A DNA stretch of 64,000 bases from Thiobacillus sp. (GTDB lineage: Bacteria > Pseudomonadota > Gammaproteobacteria > Burkholderiales > Thiobacillaceae). A program made the translations under genes and the position numbers. This document shows, piece after piece, positions 18,257 through 26,608 of this stretch. The stretch covers positions 88,652 to 152,651 of the forward strand of contig JAUXVT010000052.1 in the NCBI GenBank assembly GCA_030680405.1. Direction: 5' to 3'. The notes beneath the pieces are model-generated. The model was not told the DNA's origin. It ran no database searches and saw only the letters and a program-made list of their open reading frames with translations. Every line of letters starts with the position of its first letter. The stretch's first letter is position 1.

Positions 18257-20500
18257 TCAGAAGTCTGCCTGCAGGGCGAGGTTGAAGCTGCGTCCCGGCT
18301 GGCTGTAGAAGTCCACGCCGACGGGGTTGCGTGCGTCGGCCTGACGGATGTCGCTCCACAGCCAGTATTTTTTATCGAGCAAGTTGTTCACGCTGGCGGT
18401 GAGGCGCACCGTGCGATTCAACTGCCACCAAGCGGAAACGTCGGCGGTGGCGTAACCGGAGGGGCGGAACCACGGGGAGTAAGCGGTGCCCTCGTAGTCA
18501 TTGACGCGATCCTTGCGCGCGGAGGCGCGCAAGCGCGCCTCCGCGCCCCAGGTTCCGGCGTCGCGAGCCAGCCCCAGGGTGAGCCGGGGCGGCTCGATGC
18601 TGTCGAGCGGCTGGTTGCTGGATTGGTCATCGCCCTTGGCATAGGCCACGGCGCCATCGAGCCGCCAGCCAGGGGTGAAGTCCCAACTCCCGCGCGCTTC
18701 CACGCCGCGGATGTTCACCCGGCTCAGGTTCGTGGCCATGTAGGTGGTGCCCAGACCGGCGATGCAGCTCGGATGACCCGGACAAGCCAGGCGGACGCTG
18801 GCGATGAAGTCCTTGTAGCGGTTGTCGAACACGGCGACCTGCCCACGCAGCGTGTTGCCCGTGGCGCGCAGTCCCAGTTCGACGCCGACACTGGTCTCGG
18901 GCTTGAGATCCGGATTGGGGCTGATGCCGTAGCTTTGCGCGGCGTTGCGGAAATTGCCGTTGACCTCCTGATAGTTGGGGGCGCGAAATCCACCGGCCAC
19001 ATGGCCCCAAGCGGAGAACGCGGGGGTAAAGCGCCACATCGCCGCGAGCTTGGGCGAGAAAGCGCCGTTGCTCTGTGCCTCCGCCTGCTTGCCGTTGGCG
19101 GTTAGCACCTGCTGGGCCAGCGCGTCCACCTTCGGTTCCAGCTTGCGCCAGTCGTAGCGCAGCCCCGGTGTCAGGGTGAACTTGCCGTCGAACAGGCCGC
19201 CGACTTCGTCCTGCACGAAAAACCCCATCGTGTCGTTCTTGCCGTTGGCGAAATCACGCAGCGGGAAAGTGTCGCCGGCCAGCGTATTGGACGGTACCTT
19301 GGGTGCACCGTTAAGATACACAAAGGCATCGCGCTTCTCTTCCGTTTCCACCTGGCTGAGGTCGGCGCCCCAGGTCAGGGCGTGGGTGTATGCGCCGAAA
19401 TCCATGGCCTTTTCCAACTGGATGCCGCCGCCGGTGGTGGTCTGGGAGAAAGAGAAATCCTGATTGACCAGGCAATTATTGCCCGATCCAGAAACGGCCG
19501 AACAGGTAGAACCGGTGTTGGTGCGCTGCTGGACGTTGTGGTTTTCGGTATCGCTGTTCTGGCGATAGAACCTGGCGGTCAGCCGGTCGTAGAAACCGGC
19601 TTGTGCTTTATGCTCCCATTCCAGGCTGCCGCGCACGCGGCGGCTGTCGTCGTTGCCCTGCATCGAGGTGACTTTGGGCAGCGAGCTGGAGAGCCGCCGG
19701 ACATCGGTTTCGGCGTCCTGTTCGCGGCCTTCCAGCATGGCGGTGAGCTTGTGGCCGTCGGTAGGCCGGAGGATCAACTTGGCCAGCAGGCCCTTATCCT
19801 GAATATCCTGCGGGTTAGGCGCGGTACGGCTGGCGGATATTGTATCGACATTGCCCCGGTTGTCGGTCTCGTTCGCCTTGAGATGGGACAGGCCAATGAT
19901 CCCTTCCAGCATATCGCCGCGAAAGGCGGCCAGCGCCGTATTGGAAAGCCCATCGTTGGCGCCGAAATGGCTGAGCCGATAGCCGAATGCGGTCTTTTCA
20001 TCCCCCTTGAGCAGGTCGCCCGGATCGAGGGTGAGATAGCCCACCACGCCGCCGATGGCGTCCGACCCGTACAGGCTGGAGGCGGGGCCGCGCAGGATTT
20101 CCGCGCGCTTCAGGAAATCCGGCATGACCGGCAGCGGGCCGGACTGGGTAAAGTTGGTGGGGCCGCCGCCGTTGTAGAAGTCGGGCAGGCGCACGTCGTC
20201 CACCATCTGCACCACGCGTACATCCTCCAAGCCGCGAATGTTGACGCGGGTGGCGCCGAAGCGGCGCAGGTCGCGGGCCACCACCACGTCCGGCTCGTCG
20301 CGGAACAGGTCGGCCTCGTCGCGCGGCAAGCGCCGGTCCAGCACCTCGCGGCCGAGAGTGGTGACGGTAGCCGGCACGGCGTCGATGTCGGCCTCGACGC
20401 GCGAGGCCGTGACCGTGACCTCCTTAAGTTGTTTCGTCTCTTGCGCCTGGGCGGAACACGCCAGGGAAATCATCAGCACAGCCAGCAGTTTCTTGTTCAT
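18257..20500 (-). CDS. TonB-dependent heme receptor (HmuR-like)
   Basis: A 747-residue outer-membrane receptor: signal peptide (MNKKLLAVLMISLACSAQA), TonB-box-like LKEVTVTASR, plug with INIRGLEDVRVV-like signature and LYGSDAIGGVVGYLT, and a barrel ending in FNLALQADF. Near residues 503 and 528 it has GGFRAPNYQE and NPDLKPETS, which match the FRAP and NPDL motifs that mark heme receptors. hemP lies just upstream and the HmuS-like gene just downstream, so heme is the likely cargo. Confidence 0.9.
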   Translation of the reverse strand: MNKKLLAVLMISLACSAQAQETKQLKEVTVTASRVEADIDAVPATVTTLGREVLDRRLPRDEADLFRDEPDVVVARDLRRFGATRVNIRGLEDVRVVQMVDDVRLPDFYNGGGPTNFTQSGPLPVMPDFLKRAEILRGPASSLYGSDAIGGVVGYLTLDPGDLLKGDEKTAFGYRLSHFGANDGLSNTALAAFRGDMLEGIIGLSHLKANETDNRGNVDTISASRTAPNPQDIQDKGLLAKLILRPTDGHKLTAMLEGREQDAETDVRRLSSSLPKVTSMQGNDDSRRVRGSLEWEHKAQAGFYDRLTARFYRQNSDTENHNVQQRTNTGSTCSAVSGSGNNCLVNQDFSFSQTTTGGGIQLEKAMDFGAYTHALTWGADLSQVETEEKRDAFVYLNGAPKVPSNTLAGDTFPLRDFANGKNDTMGFFVQDEVGGLFDGKFTLTPGLRYDWRKLEPKVDALAQQVLTANGKQAEAQSNGAFSPKLAAMWRFTPAFSAWGHVAGGFRAPNYQEVNGNFRNAAQSYGISPNPDLKPETSVGVELGLRATGNTLRGQVAVFDNRYKDFIASVRLACPGHPSCIAGLGTTYMATNLSRVNIRGVEARGSWDFTPGWRLDGAVAYAKGDDQSSNQPLDSIEPPRLTLGLARDAGTWGAEARLRASARKDRVNDYEGTAYSPWFRPSGYATADVSAWWQLNRTVRLTASVNNLLDKKYWLWSDIRQADARNPVGVDFYSQPGRSFNLALQADF

Positions 20501-20528
20501 ACAGCCTCCAGAACGGTCGCAAGGGTTT

Positions 20529-20558
20529 CTGGCTGGCTTGAAAGGCTGGCTGGCGGGT
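20529..20558 (-). repeat. Paired GCTGGCTGG box, copy 5
   Basis: CTGGCTGGCTTG (20529) and GGCTGGCTGGCGGGT (20544) lie between hemP and the heme receptor gene, about 30-58 bases upstream of the receptor start. Very similar to copy 3. Confidence 0.6.
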
Positions 20559-20566
20559 CGGGTTGT

Positions 20567-20740
20567 TTATTTGGTGAGGATGAGTTTCTCGTTACGGGTA
20601 ATGCGCAGGCGGTATTCCTCGCCCTTGTGCACAATGACCACCTCGTTGCCGCTACGGAACAGTTCGCGGCTGTCTAGGTGCACGGGCGACGGCGATACGG
20701 CGGCAATCACCACCAGGTCGGGCTTGAGATCGGCGTTCAT
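20567..20740 (-). CDS. hemP: Hemin uptake protein HemP
   Basis: A 57-residue protein; the start at 20740 is chosen because AGGGAG lies 7 bases upstream. The C-terminal half (VVIVHKGEEYRLRITRNEKLILTK) is the HemP family signature and is close to the second HemP at 26927-27145. HemP is a small cytoplasmic protein found before heme receptor genes; in Burkholderia it activates the receptor gene. It lies 66 bases before the FRAP-type receptor. Confidence 0.9.
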   Translation of the reverse strand: MNADLKPDLVVIAAVSPSPVHLDSRELFRSGNEVVIVHKGEEYRLRITRNEKLILTK

Positions 20741-20763
20741 GTCGTTCTCCCTGCTGGAATGCA

Positions 20764-22737
20764 TCATCGGGTTTCATTCTGTATGCTTGTTTCGGGCTGG
20801 CGGCGCGCGTAACCCCAGGCAAAACCGGCAGTCACGGCGGCGAGCAGGATGCCTTGCAGCCACAAGGCTTGCTGGTTGGCGTAAATGCCCAAGGCGGGCA
20901 CCTGGAAGAAATGTACCGGATCCACCGGCAGCCAGCCCGCTTCCTGGAGCGCGGCGACACCGTGGCCGGCGAACATGACGCCCAGCAGGGCGAGCAACAC
21001 CGAGCTCGCAGCGAAGAAGGGCCCGATGGGCAAGCGCAGGCCGAAGCGGAAAATCAGCCAAGCGAGGACGGCGAGGGTGCCTCCGCCCAGCCCGAAGCCG
21101 ATCAGCACCGAGCCGCGCGCGTCTTCGGCCTGTTGCCAGAGGGCCTGGTAGAACAGCACGGTCTCGAAGGCTTCACGGTACACGGCCAGGAAAGACACGC
21201 CGGTCAGTGCCCACAGGGTACCGCGCGCCAGGGCATGAGTGAGGTGTCGGCCGACGAAGGCTTTCCAGCGTTCAGCGTGGGACTTGTCGTGCAGCCAGAA
21301 GCCGACGTAGAGCAGGATGGCACTGGCGGCGAGTGCCGTGATCCCCTCCGTGACCTCGCGCCCGGCGCCGCTGATAGCTATGACATAGCTGGCCACGAAC
21401 CAGGTGAGCGCGCCCAAACCGAGGGCACTCATCCAGCCGATATGGATATAGGGCAGCGCCTCGCGGCGCTCGGCCTTGATCAGGAAAGCGACGACGGCCG
21501 CCACCACCAGCAGTGCTTCCAGGCCTTCGCGCACGATGATGAAAAACGCGCTGACCAGTGCGGCGGTGGGGGATAGCCGGCTCCCGTTCAGCTTGTCTGC
21601 GGCGCTGGCGAGAAGCGTGTGCACCAAGGCGGCCTGTCTTTCCGCCTTGGTGATTGGTGCGCCGGCGCGCAGCAGGTTGCGGTAGGCGGTCATCTGCGTT
21701 TCGATGTCCTGCCGTAGTGCGCGGTCGGAGGCGTCGAGACTGGCCTCCACTAGCTCGAAGCCTTCCAGGTAGCCGGTGATGGCGAGTCGCTGGGCCAAGG
21801 AGATGTCACCCGCCCGGTAGGCGGCGAGGCTTTCGTCCAAGTGCCGACCCGTGAGGGCGAGAGGCGACTCTGCCGCAATTTGGGCCTTGCCGGGGTTTTG
21901 CCTGAGCCAGGCGAAAACCATGGATGCGTCTTCGCCATGACTGGATCTGACTTCGTTCTCGTTGAGGGTGGCAAGGTCGCGCAAGTTTACGAAGGGAAGG
22001 GTTTTGCCGTCGGCGGCAAAAATCGCTGCGCCTTTTTGCGTCACGTCGGGGGGAGTGGCGAGCGATGCCACATAAAACGCTAGCGCCCAGCGGTCTTCTT
22101 CGGAAAGCTGGGTAAAACCGGTCATGGGCGTGCCGGTCACACCCAGGCTGATGGTGCTGTAAAGGCCGTACACGCTGCGCTGCCCCATGCGCGTTTTGTT
22201 GTGGAAATCGGCCGGGGCCGGCTCCATGCCTTTGGCCAGGATGCCATCTCCTTTGCCTTCCACTCCGTGACAAGAGGCGCACTGGCTGGCGTACAGCCTG
22301 GCGGCACCTCTCAGGTTCGGTGCCCGCTTGGGCACGACGGCGATTTTGTAGGCACCGATAACGCCCCGCCGCAGTTCGCCCGCTAAGCCGGAAACCTCCG
22401 CACCGTGTGCTCGGGCATCGATGTATGACTGAAGGGTTTCGGCTTGACGCAACAGTCCGGCCTTGGCCGGATTGTCCGGCAGCTTTCGCAACTGTTCGAT
22501 CACCTGGACGGAAAATTCCAACTGCTCCTGGTATTCCGCCTCGTCGAGCACCTTGCCATCGCGCACGAATTCCGGGTAATCCACGCCCACATAGTCGAGC
22601 ATATGGGCGATGGTCTGGGCCGTTCGGGTTGCATCGACGGAAGCGGCCTGGACGGGGACGGCCAAGACCAAGAGCAGACCGATGAGCGCCCAAACCCCTA
22701 TTCGGATGATCGGTTGGAACAAGCGTTTTGTGTTCAT
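20764..22737 (-). CDS. Cytochrome c-FTR1 fusion iron permease
   Basis: A 657-residue protein. After a signal peptide comes a helical domain, a cytochrome c domain (SQCASCHGVEGKGDG near residue 150, with later methionines as axial-ligand candidates), a second helical periplasmic part, and a C-terminal FTR1 permease of about seven helices with the iron motifs IVREGLEALLVV and YREAFETVLFYQ. The heme c could accept electrons from Fe2+ oxidation coupled to import, replacing the cupredoxin of FtrB (inference). An upstream ATG at 22800 is less likely since 22737 starts the signal peptide. It precedes hemP by 23 bases, so it may lead the heme operon. Confidence 0.9.
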   Translation of the reverse strand: MNTKRLFQPIIRIGVWALIGLLLVLAVPVQAASVDATRTAQTIAHMLDYVGVDYPEFVRDGKVLDEAEYQEQLEFSVQVIEQLRKLPDNPAKAGLLRQAETLQSYIDARAHGAEVSGLAGELRRGVIGAYKIAVVPKRAPNLRGAARLYASQCASCHGVEGKGDGILAKGMEPAPADFHNKTRMGQRSVYGLYSTISLGVTGTPMTGFTQLSEEDRWALAFYVASLATPPDVTQKGAAIFAADGKTLPFVNLRDLATLNENEVRSSHGEDASMVFAWLRQNPGKAQIAAESPLALTGRHLDESLAAYRAGDISLAQRLAITGYLEGFELVEASLDASDRALRQDIETQMTAYRNLLRAGAPITKAERQAALVHTLLASAADKLNGSRLSPTAALVSAFFIIVREGLEALLVVAAVVAFLIKAERREALPYIHIGWMSALGLGALTWFVASYVIAISGAGREVTEGITALAASAILLYVGFWLHDKSHAERWKAFVGRHLTHALARGTLWALTGVSFLAVYREAFETVLFYQALWQQAEDARGSVLIGFGLGGGTLAVLAWLIFRFGLRLPIGPFFAASSVLLALLGVMFAGHGVAALQEAGWLPVDPVHFFQVPALGIYANQQALWLQGILLAAVTAGFAWGYARRQPETSIQNETR

Positions 22738-22809
22738 GATGGCGAGCTCACGGTTATCGGTTCGGGAATGGAAGCCGATGGGAAAATTAAGTGATTGCAT
22801 GTAATTTTC

Positions 22810-24165
22810 TTATCCATGCCCGGGTGCTTTGATGGTTTCACCAGACAGGCTTACGCGGCCGGAAGCCAGCTGTGCCAGTGCCACGGTGAAACCGGAGATG
22901 CTTGCCCTTTTGAACAGCACGCAGGGCTTGCCGGTCTGTTTGCAGTGTTTCTTGAGCTGCCAATAGGCCAGGTGGCTGACGCAGTCGGTGGGACAGATCA
23001 CCGCATCGGAGGCGTTGAGCAGGTCGGGCAGCCTGGAGAGGGTTTCTTCCTTGCCGCCGTCGTGGTGGATCAGGCGCACGCCGAGGCGTTCGGCCAGTTG
23101 CCGGTAGTGCGGTAGCAGCGGGGTGCGCCCGCCGACGCAGAGCACGCAGCGGCCTTGCAGGCGGGTGCTGCAGGTGTCGCATTCGCCGCTGCAGGTCGCC
23201 GCACCTGGTGCGCGGCTCGACGCCTCCTCCAGCCAGAGTCGTTCCAGCGCGTCGCGCTCGGCGGCGGTTTCTTCCATCTCGCGGCCAAGGCACGCCTTGT
23301 CGCCGCGCAGGACGGCGACCTTTTGTTCCAGCGTTTCGATTCGCGCCTCGGCTTCCCGCGCGCGGCTGGCCTGGGCTTCCGCCAACAACAGGCGGCGACC
23401 GATGGCGGTCATGGCCTGGCCGGATTCCAGCTCACGCACCCGGTTCAGCAGGGGTTCCAGGTGGGCGACCTGTTCGTTGGCGCGTGCCAGGTCGCGTTTG
23501 GCCGAGTCGGTTTGCAGGCTTTGCTGGCGCAGTTCTTCCGCGAGGCGTGCATTTTCCGCGCCCAGGCCGGTTTGCTCGCGCTGTAGCCATTCCATCCGCC
23601 GCAGATCGGCGGCCTGGCCGGCGCCGATATGGTGGCTGTGCATGTGGACATCGCCATAGACTTGGTTGCGGGTATCCCGGCTGGCGGCCTTGTGGGTGAG
23701 CGCGGCCCACATGGCATCGGCGACTTCGCCGCGTTCCAGGTGCTGCTTCCACAAGGCCAGCACGTCGGCGTCGGATTTGACGCGCTCGAAGCGGGCGATG
23801 ACGATCGCGTACTTGCGCTCCAGAAGCTTGTGCATGGCCTCGGCGGCGTCGTTGCGCGAGCAGGACAGCGAGACGGCTTCGACATGCAGGCGGTAGGGAT
23901 CGAAGCGATTGCCGTCGAAGCTGCCATTAAAACTGCACTTGCGGGCGATCTTCTTGAGTTCGTCCAGCGTGAGGCAGGAGCCGATCACCGGGCAGTGGTG
24001 CTTTTCTTCGAGTTCCCAGAGCTTTGGGCGGCGGGGCGCCGGTTGCTTGCGCGATTCAGGTTCGCTTTCCACCATCGACGTGACAAGGGCTGAAGATGCG
24101 GGCGCAACACCCGCCTTGGCGAACAAGCCCGCCAGCAAGCCTTTCGGTTCGCAACGATCACACAC
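22810..24165 (-). CDS. DUF2325 domain protein with coiled coil
   Basis: A 451-residue cytoplasmic protein. N-terminal third: HHCPVIGSCLTLDELKKIARKC and a helical region; middle: long coiled coil (residues ~205-310); then a cysteine-rich patch (TCSGECDTCSTRLQGRCVLC) leading into a DUF2325 domain (CVGGRTPLLPHYRQLAE, HHDGGKEETLSRLP, VICPTDCVSHLAYWQLKKHCKQ). DUF2325 proteins are often found in metal-related loci and may bind a metal or cluster. No function is assigned. It sits between the two heme operons. Confidence 0.75.
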   Translation of the reverse strand: MCDRCEPKGLLAGLFAKAGVAPASSALVTSMVESEPESRKQPAPRRPKLWELEEKHHCPVIGSCLTLDELKKIARKCSFNGSFDGNRFDPYRLHVEAVSLSCSRNDAAEAMHKLLERKYAIVIARFERVKSDADVLALWKQHLERGEVADAMWAALTHKAASRDTRNQVYGDVHMHSHHIGAGQAADLRRMEWLQREQTGLGAENARLAEELRQQSLQTDSAKRDLARANEQVAHLEPLLNRVRELESGQAMTAIGRRLLLAEAQASRAREAEARIETLEQKVAVLRGDKACLGREMEETAAERDALERLWLEEASSRAPGAATCSGECDTCSTRLQGRCVLCVGGRTPLLPHYRQLAERLGVRLIHHDGGKEETLSRLPDLLNASDAVICPTDCVSHLAYWQLKKHCKQTGKPCVLFKRASISGFTVALAQLASGRVSLSGETIKAPGHG

Positions 24166-24205
24166 GGCAGTCGTGCCTCAAACTGGCCGGATAAATAAGC
24201 AGCGC

Positions 24206-24341
24206 TTCACGCCAGCGGCACAGGGACGCCGACAAAGCGAAAAAAGCCAAAGAGATCGACGCCGGGATTCGTCGTGGCCGCTCCAGCCGCCCCTCATCGC
24301 GGGTTTTCGCTCGTCGCGCGTCCCTGTGCCGCTGGCGTGAA
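24206..24341. repeat. Large inverted repeat with perfect 24-base arms
   Basis: Arms at 24206-24229 and 24318-24341 (TTCACGCCAGCGGCACAGGG.. and its complement) are perfectly complementary, and the match continues imperfectly inwards (CGAC..AGCGAAAA) for about 14 bases on each side. It lies between the broken monooxygenase-like gene and the DUF2325 gene. It could be a terminator-like structure, a MITE or a repeat family member. Confidence 0.8.
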
Positions 24342-24356
24342 TGCGGGACAGTCATT

Positions 24357-24677
24357 TCACGCGGCGCGCTTGCCCACGCGGAGCGCGAATTCTTCCTCGC
24401 GATGACGGTCTGGATCGGCGCGGAAAAGTCGTCGCGCGACAGCCCCATGCCGTTCAGCATCCACAAGTCGACCCAGGTGCGGACGAAACGCTCGAAGCTG
24501 GCCTGGCTGTCCCATGCCAGCAGCAGGGTGAGCGTCGTGGCGGCCGCGCGGCTCGTTGAACTGGTGCGACGCCAGCCCCAAGGCATGTTGCAGGGAGTCG
24601 CGCGCTGCGTGATAAGCGTGGCGGAAGTGGTCATGTTGGCGCGGCAGCACATGGAAGTGGTAGGCGATTGCAAGCAT
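24357..24677 (-). pseudogene. Antibiotic-biosynthesis-monooxygenase-like small protein, frameshifted
   Basis: The gene starts at 24677 (TGATG junction with the hemin-degrading factor gene). One frame gives MLAIAYHFHVLPRQHDHF..HQFNEPRG; a different frame then continues with TLTLLLAWDSQASFERF, VRTWVDLWMLNGMGL and SRDDFSAPIQTVIARK, which carries the rest of the family-like sequence. The frame change lies in a GC-rich run near 24545. The end is uncertain: the first frame stops at 24357, which fits the ~105-residue family length, while the second runs on to 24158 through the inverted repeat. Members of this fold include heme-degrading IsdG-like enzymes, which would suit the operon. Confidence 0.6.
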
Positions 24678-25744
24678 CAGCGCGGCTCCAGGCTTTCTGC
24701 CAGCATGCGCCAGCCGGTGGTTTCGGGCAGGCCGGGCTTGCGCTGGCCGAAGAAGTAGGCGATGAATTCGCCCGCCGCATCGAACAGTTCGACCGAGGTG
24801 ACGATGCCGTCGGCGGTGGGTTTTTTCACCAGCCAGGCCTGCGCCACGCGGTCTTCGCGCAGATGCAGGCTGAAGCCGTGGTCGAGCACGTTGAGCCAGT
24901 TGCCCATGCGATGGATGTTTTTGACCGGGCCGGTGTGAATCTGGATGCAGCCGGGGCTGCCGACGTACACCATGATTTCCTGCCTGGTGGTGGCAGCGGA
25001 TTGCAGCAGGCGTGCGGGCGTATTGGTCAGAAGCGGGGTGGCAAATTCGTTGCCGATCAGGCGGAACGCCTGGGTGCGGCTGATCTTGTGCCGTTTCAGC
25101 AGGCCGAAAAATTGGTTGGTATCGGCCATCGACTGCCAGTCGGTGCGCAGCGCCTTGATGTCGATGCCGTCGTCCGCGCGTTCCGGCGTGCGACCCGCCG
25201 GGCGCGGCAGCACGGTTTCGCCCGGTATCTGGATGGGCGCCGCCCAGGCGTCGCGCAGCGCTTCGAAGGTGAGCAAATCGGCGCCGTCGCGCAGATAGAT
25301 TTTGTGCACGGCGTCGCCGCAGGCGTCGAAAAATTGGAAGGAGCGGCGCGTGTCCTGCCCGATCCGTTCCTCGACGGCGTAGCCGAATGCCCATTTGTCG
25401 TAAAACAGCCGCAGGTCGATGGCATCGCCCAGCACCAGGCCGACCTGGTCGCCGTGGTTGATGTTCTGGTAAGCGCCCTCTTTGTCATGAACGGCGGCTT
25501 CGTTGCGCGTCAAGGCCGTCACCGAGCCGAGTTCGCCGATGCGCAGCATCAGGCCGCGCAGATCGCCGGCCAGGCGGGTGACGTGCTCGCCGACGCCGGT
25601 GGCGAGCAATTCGGCTTCGGATACGCCCAGCGTGTGCGCGGCGTCGCGGATGCGCAGGCGCTTTTCGGCGGTGAGCGCATGCCAAGCGTCGCGCAGGGAT
25701 TTGGGGGTAAAGGAGGAAAAGGCGGCGGGGAAGACGGCGCTCAT
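24677..25744 (-). CDS. Hemin-degrading factor (HemS/ChuS/HmuS type)
   Basis: A 355-residue cytoplasmic protein built from two related halves, as in ChuS/HemS: LRIRDAAHTLGVSEAELLATGVG.., a first core ending in RLFYDKWAFGYAVEE, and a second core with IMVYVGSPGCIQIHTGPVKNIHRMGNWLNVLD and LHLREDRVAQAWLVKKPT. ChuS/HemS members bind heme and in some species degrade it or pass it on. It overlaps the upstream gene by 4 bases (ATGA at 25741-25744). Not to be confused with the CobN-type HmuS at 14151-18194, which is unrelated in sequence. Confidence 0.92.
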   Translation of the reverse strand: MSAVFPAAFSSFTPKSLRDAWHALTAEKRLRIRDAAHTLGVSEAELLATGVGEHVTRLAGDLRGLMLRIGELGSVTALTRNEAAVHDKEGAYQNINHGDQVGLVLGDAIDLRLFYDKWAFGYAVEERIGQDTRRSFQFFDACGDAVHKIYLRDGADLLTFEALRDAWAAPIQIPGETVLPRPAGRTPERADDGIDIKALRTDWQSMADTNQFFGLLKRHKISRTQAFRLIGNEFATPLLTNTPARLLQSAATTRQEIMVYVGSPGCIQIHTGPVKNIHRMGNWLNVLDHGFSLHLREDRVAQAWLVKKPTADGIVTSVELFDAAGEFIAYFFGQRKPGLPETTGWRMLAESLEPR

Positions 25745-26049
25745 GCGGAAACGCCTTTCAGGCCGGGTGATGACAAACCTGCAATCAAGTTCAGGCGGCG
25801 GTGCTCGGCGCCCCAGTCGGTGACCAGGCGCTGGGTGAGCCAGTGCGCGCGTAACGCGTCGGGTTCGGGGCGTTCGATGTCCATGTCGTCGGCGAGGCTG
25901 CGGCAGGCTTCGCGCTCGGCCGGGGTGAGTTCGGCGTGTTCGGCCGCGTGTTCGAGCAGCAGCCGGGCGGTCGCCTGGTTGCGTGAACAGGGGTGGCGCA
26001 GCAACACCAGCGCGGCAACCAGGAGCGATGCGGGATGGGCGGTATGCAT
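25741..26049 (-). CDS. Small uncharacterised protein of the heme operon
   Basis: A 102-residue protein from the ATG at 26049 (GGAGAAACCCC upstream). It is helical and histidine-rich near the start (MHTAHPASLLVAALVLLRHP), then charged (ATARLLLEHAAEHAELTPAEREACRSLADDMDIERPEP). No family is recognised. It lies 11 bases after the peroxiredoxin gene and overlaps the hemin-degrading factor, so it is translated with the heme operon. Confidence 0.75.
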   Translation of the reverse strand: MHTAHPASLLVAALVLLRHPCSRNQATARLLLEHAAEHAELTPAEREACRSLADDMDIERPEPDALRAHWLTQRLVTDWGAEHRRLNLIAGLSSPGLKGVSA

Positions 26050-26060
26050 GGGGTTTCTCC

Positions 26061-26597
26061 TCAAGCGGCGGCGACAAAGGCTTCGCCGGGTTGCCATTCG
26101 CAGGCGGTGAGCTCGCCGGCGGTGAGCTCGCCGCTTTGCAGTGCGTGCAACAGGCGCAGCGTTTCGCGCGCCGAGCGGCCCACGTTGAGATCGTTCGCCG
26201 CCACGCTCATGACCCGGCCTTCGGGGTTGACGATGAAAGTGGCGCGCACGGCTACGCCGGATTCGGCGAGCACGTCAAAGCCTTGCGCCAGCGCGCGCGA
26301 CACGTCGCCCAGCATCGGGAACTTGACCGCGCCGAGGCCATGTTTGACCCAGGTGCGGTGGGCGTGCGCCGAATCGACGCTGGCGCCTAACAGCACCGCG
26401 CCCGAGACGTCGAAGTCGTGGACGAGGTCGGAATAGGCGCGGATTTCCGTCGGACAAACGAAGGTGAAGTCGAGCGGCCAGAAAAACAGCACCAGCCACT
26501 TGCCGCGATAGTGCGCGAGCGAGACCGGTTCGATGCGGCCATCGGGTAGATAGGCTTCGCAGGTAACGTCGGGGATGGGGTGTCCAATTGAAATCAT
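26061..26597 (-). CDS. 2-Cys peroxiredoxin (AhpC/TSA family)
   Basis: A 178-residue enzyme with the peroxidatic motif DFTFVCPTE (Cys48) and a probable resolving cysteine near the end (TACEWQPGE, Cys166). It reduces H2O2 and organic peroxides using thiols. The residues around TLRLLHALQ and RATFIVNPEGRV fit the typical 2-Cys group. Its place between hemP and the hemin-degrading factor suggests protection from heme- and iron-driven peroxide damage. Confidence 0.93.
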   Translation of the reverse strand: MISIGHPIPDVTCEAYLPDGRIEPVSLAHYRGKWLVLFFWPLDFTFVCPTEIRAYSDLVHDFDVSGAVLLGASVDSAHAHRTWVKHGLGAVKFPMLGDVSRALAQGFDVLAESGVAVRATFIVNPEGRVMSVAANDLNVGRSARETLRLLHALQSGELTAGELTACEWQPGEAFVAAA

Positions 26598-26608
26598 GAA
26601 AAACTCCT

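Noticed and set aside
22783..22808. AAAATTA/TAATTTT inverted repeat before the cytochrome c-FTR1 gene as a Fur site
   Set aside because: The spacing and sequence do not fit the Fur consensus, and it lies at the end of the DUF2325 gene.
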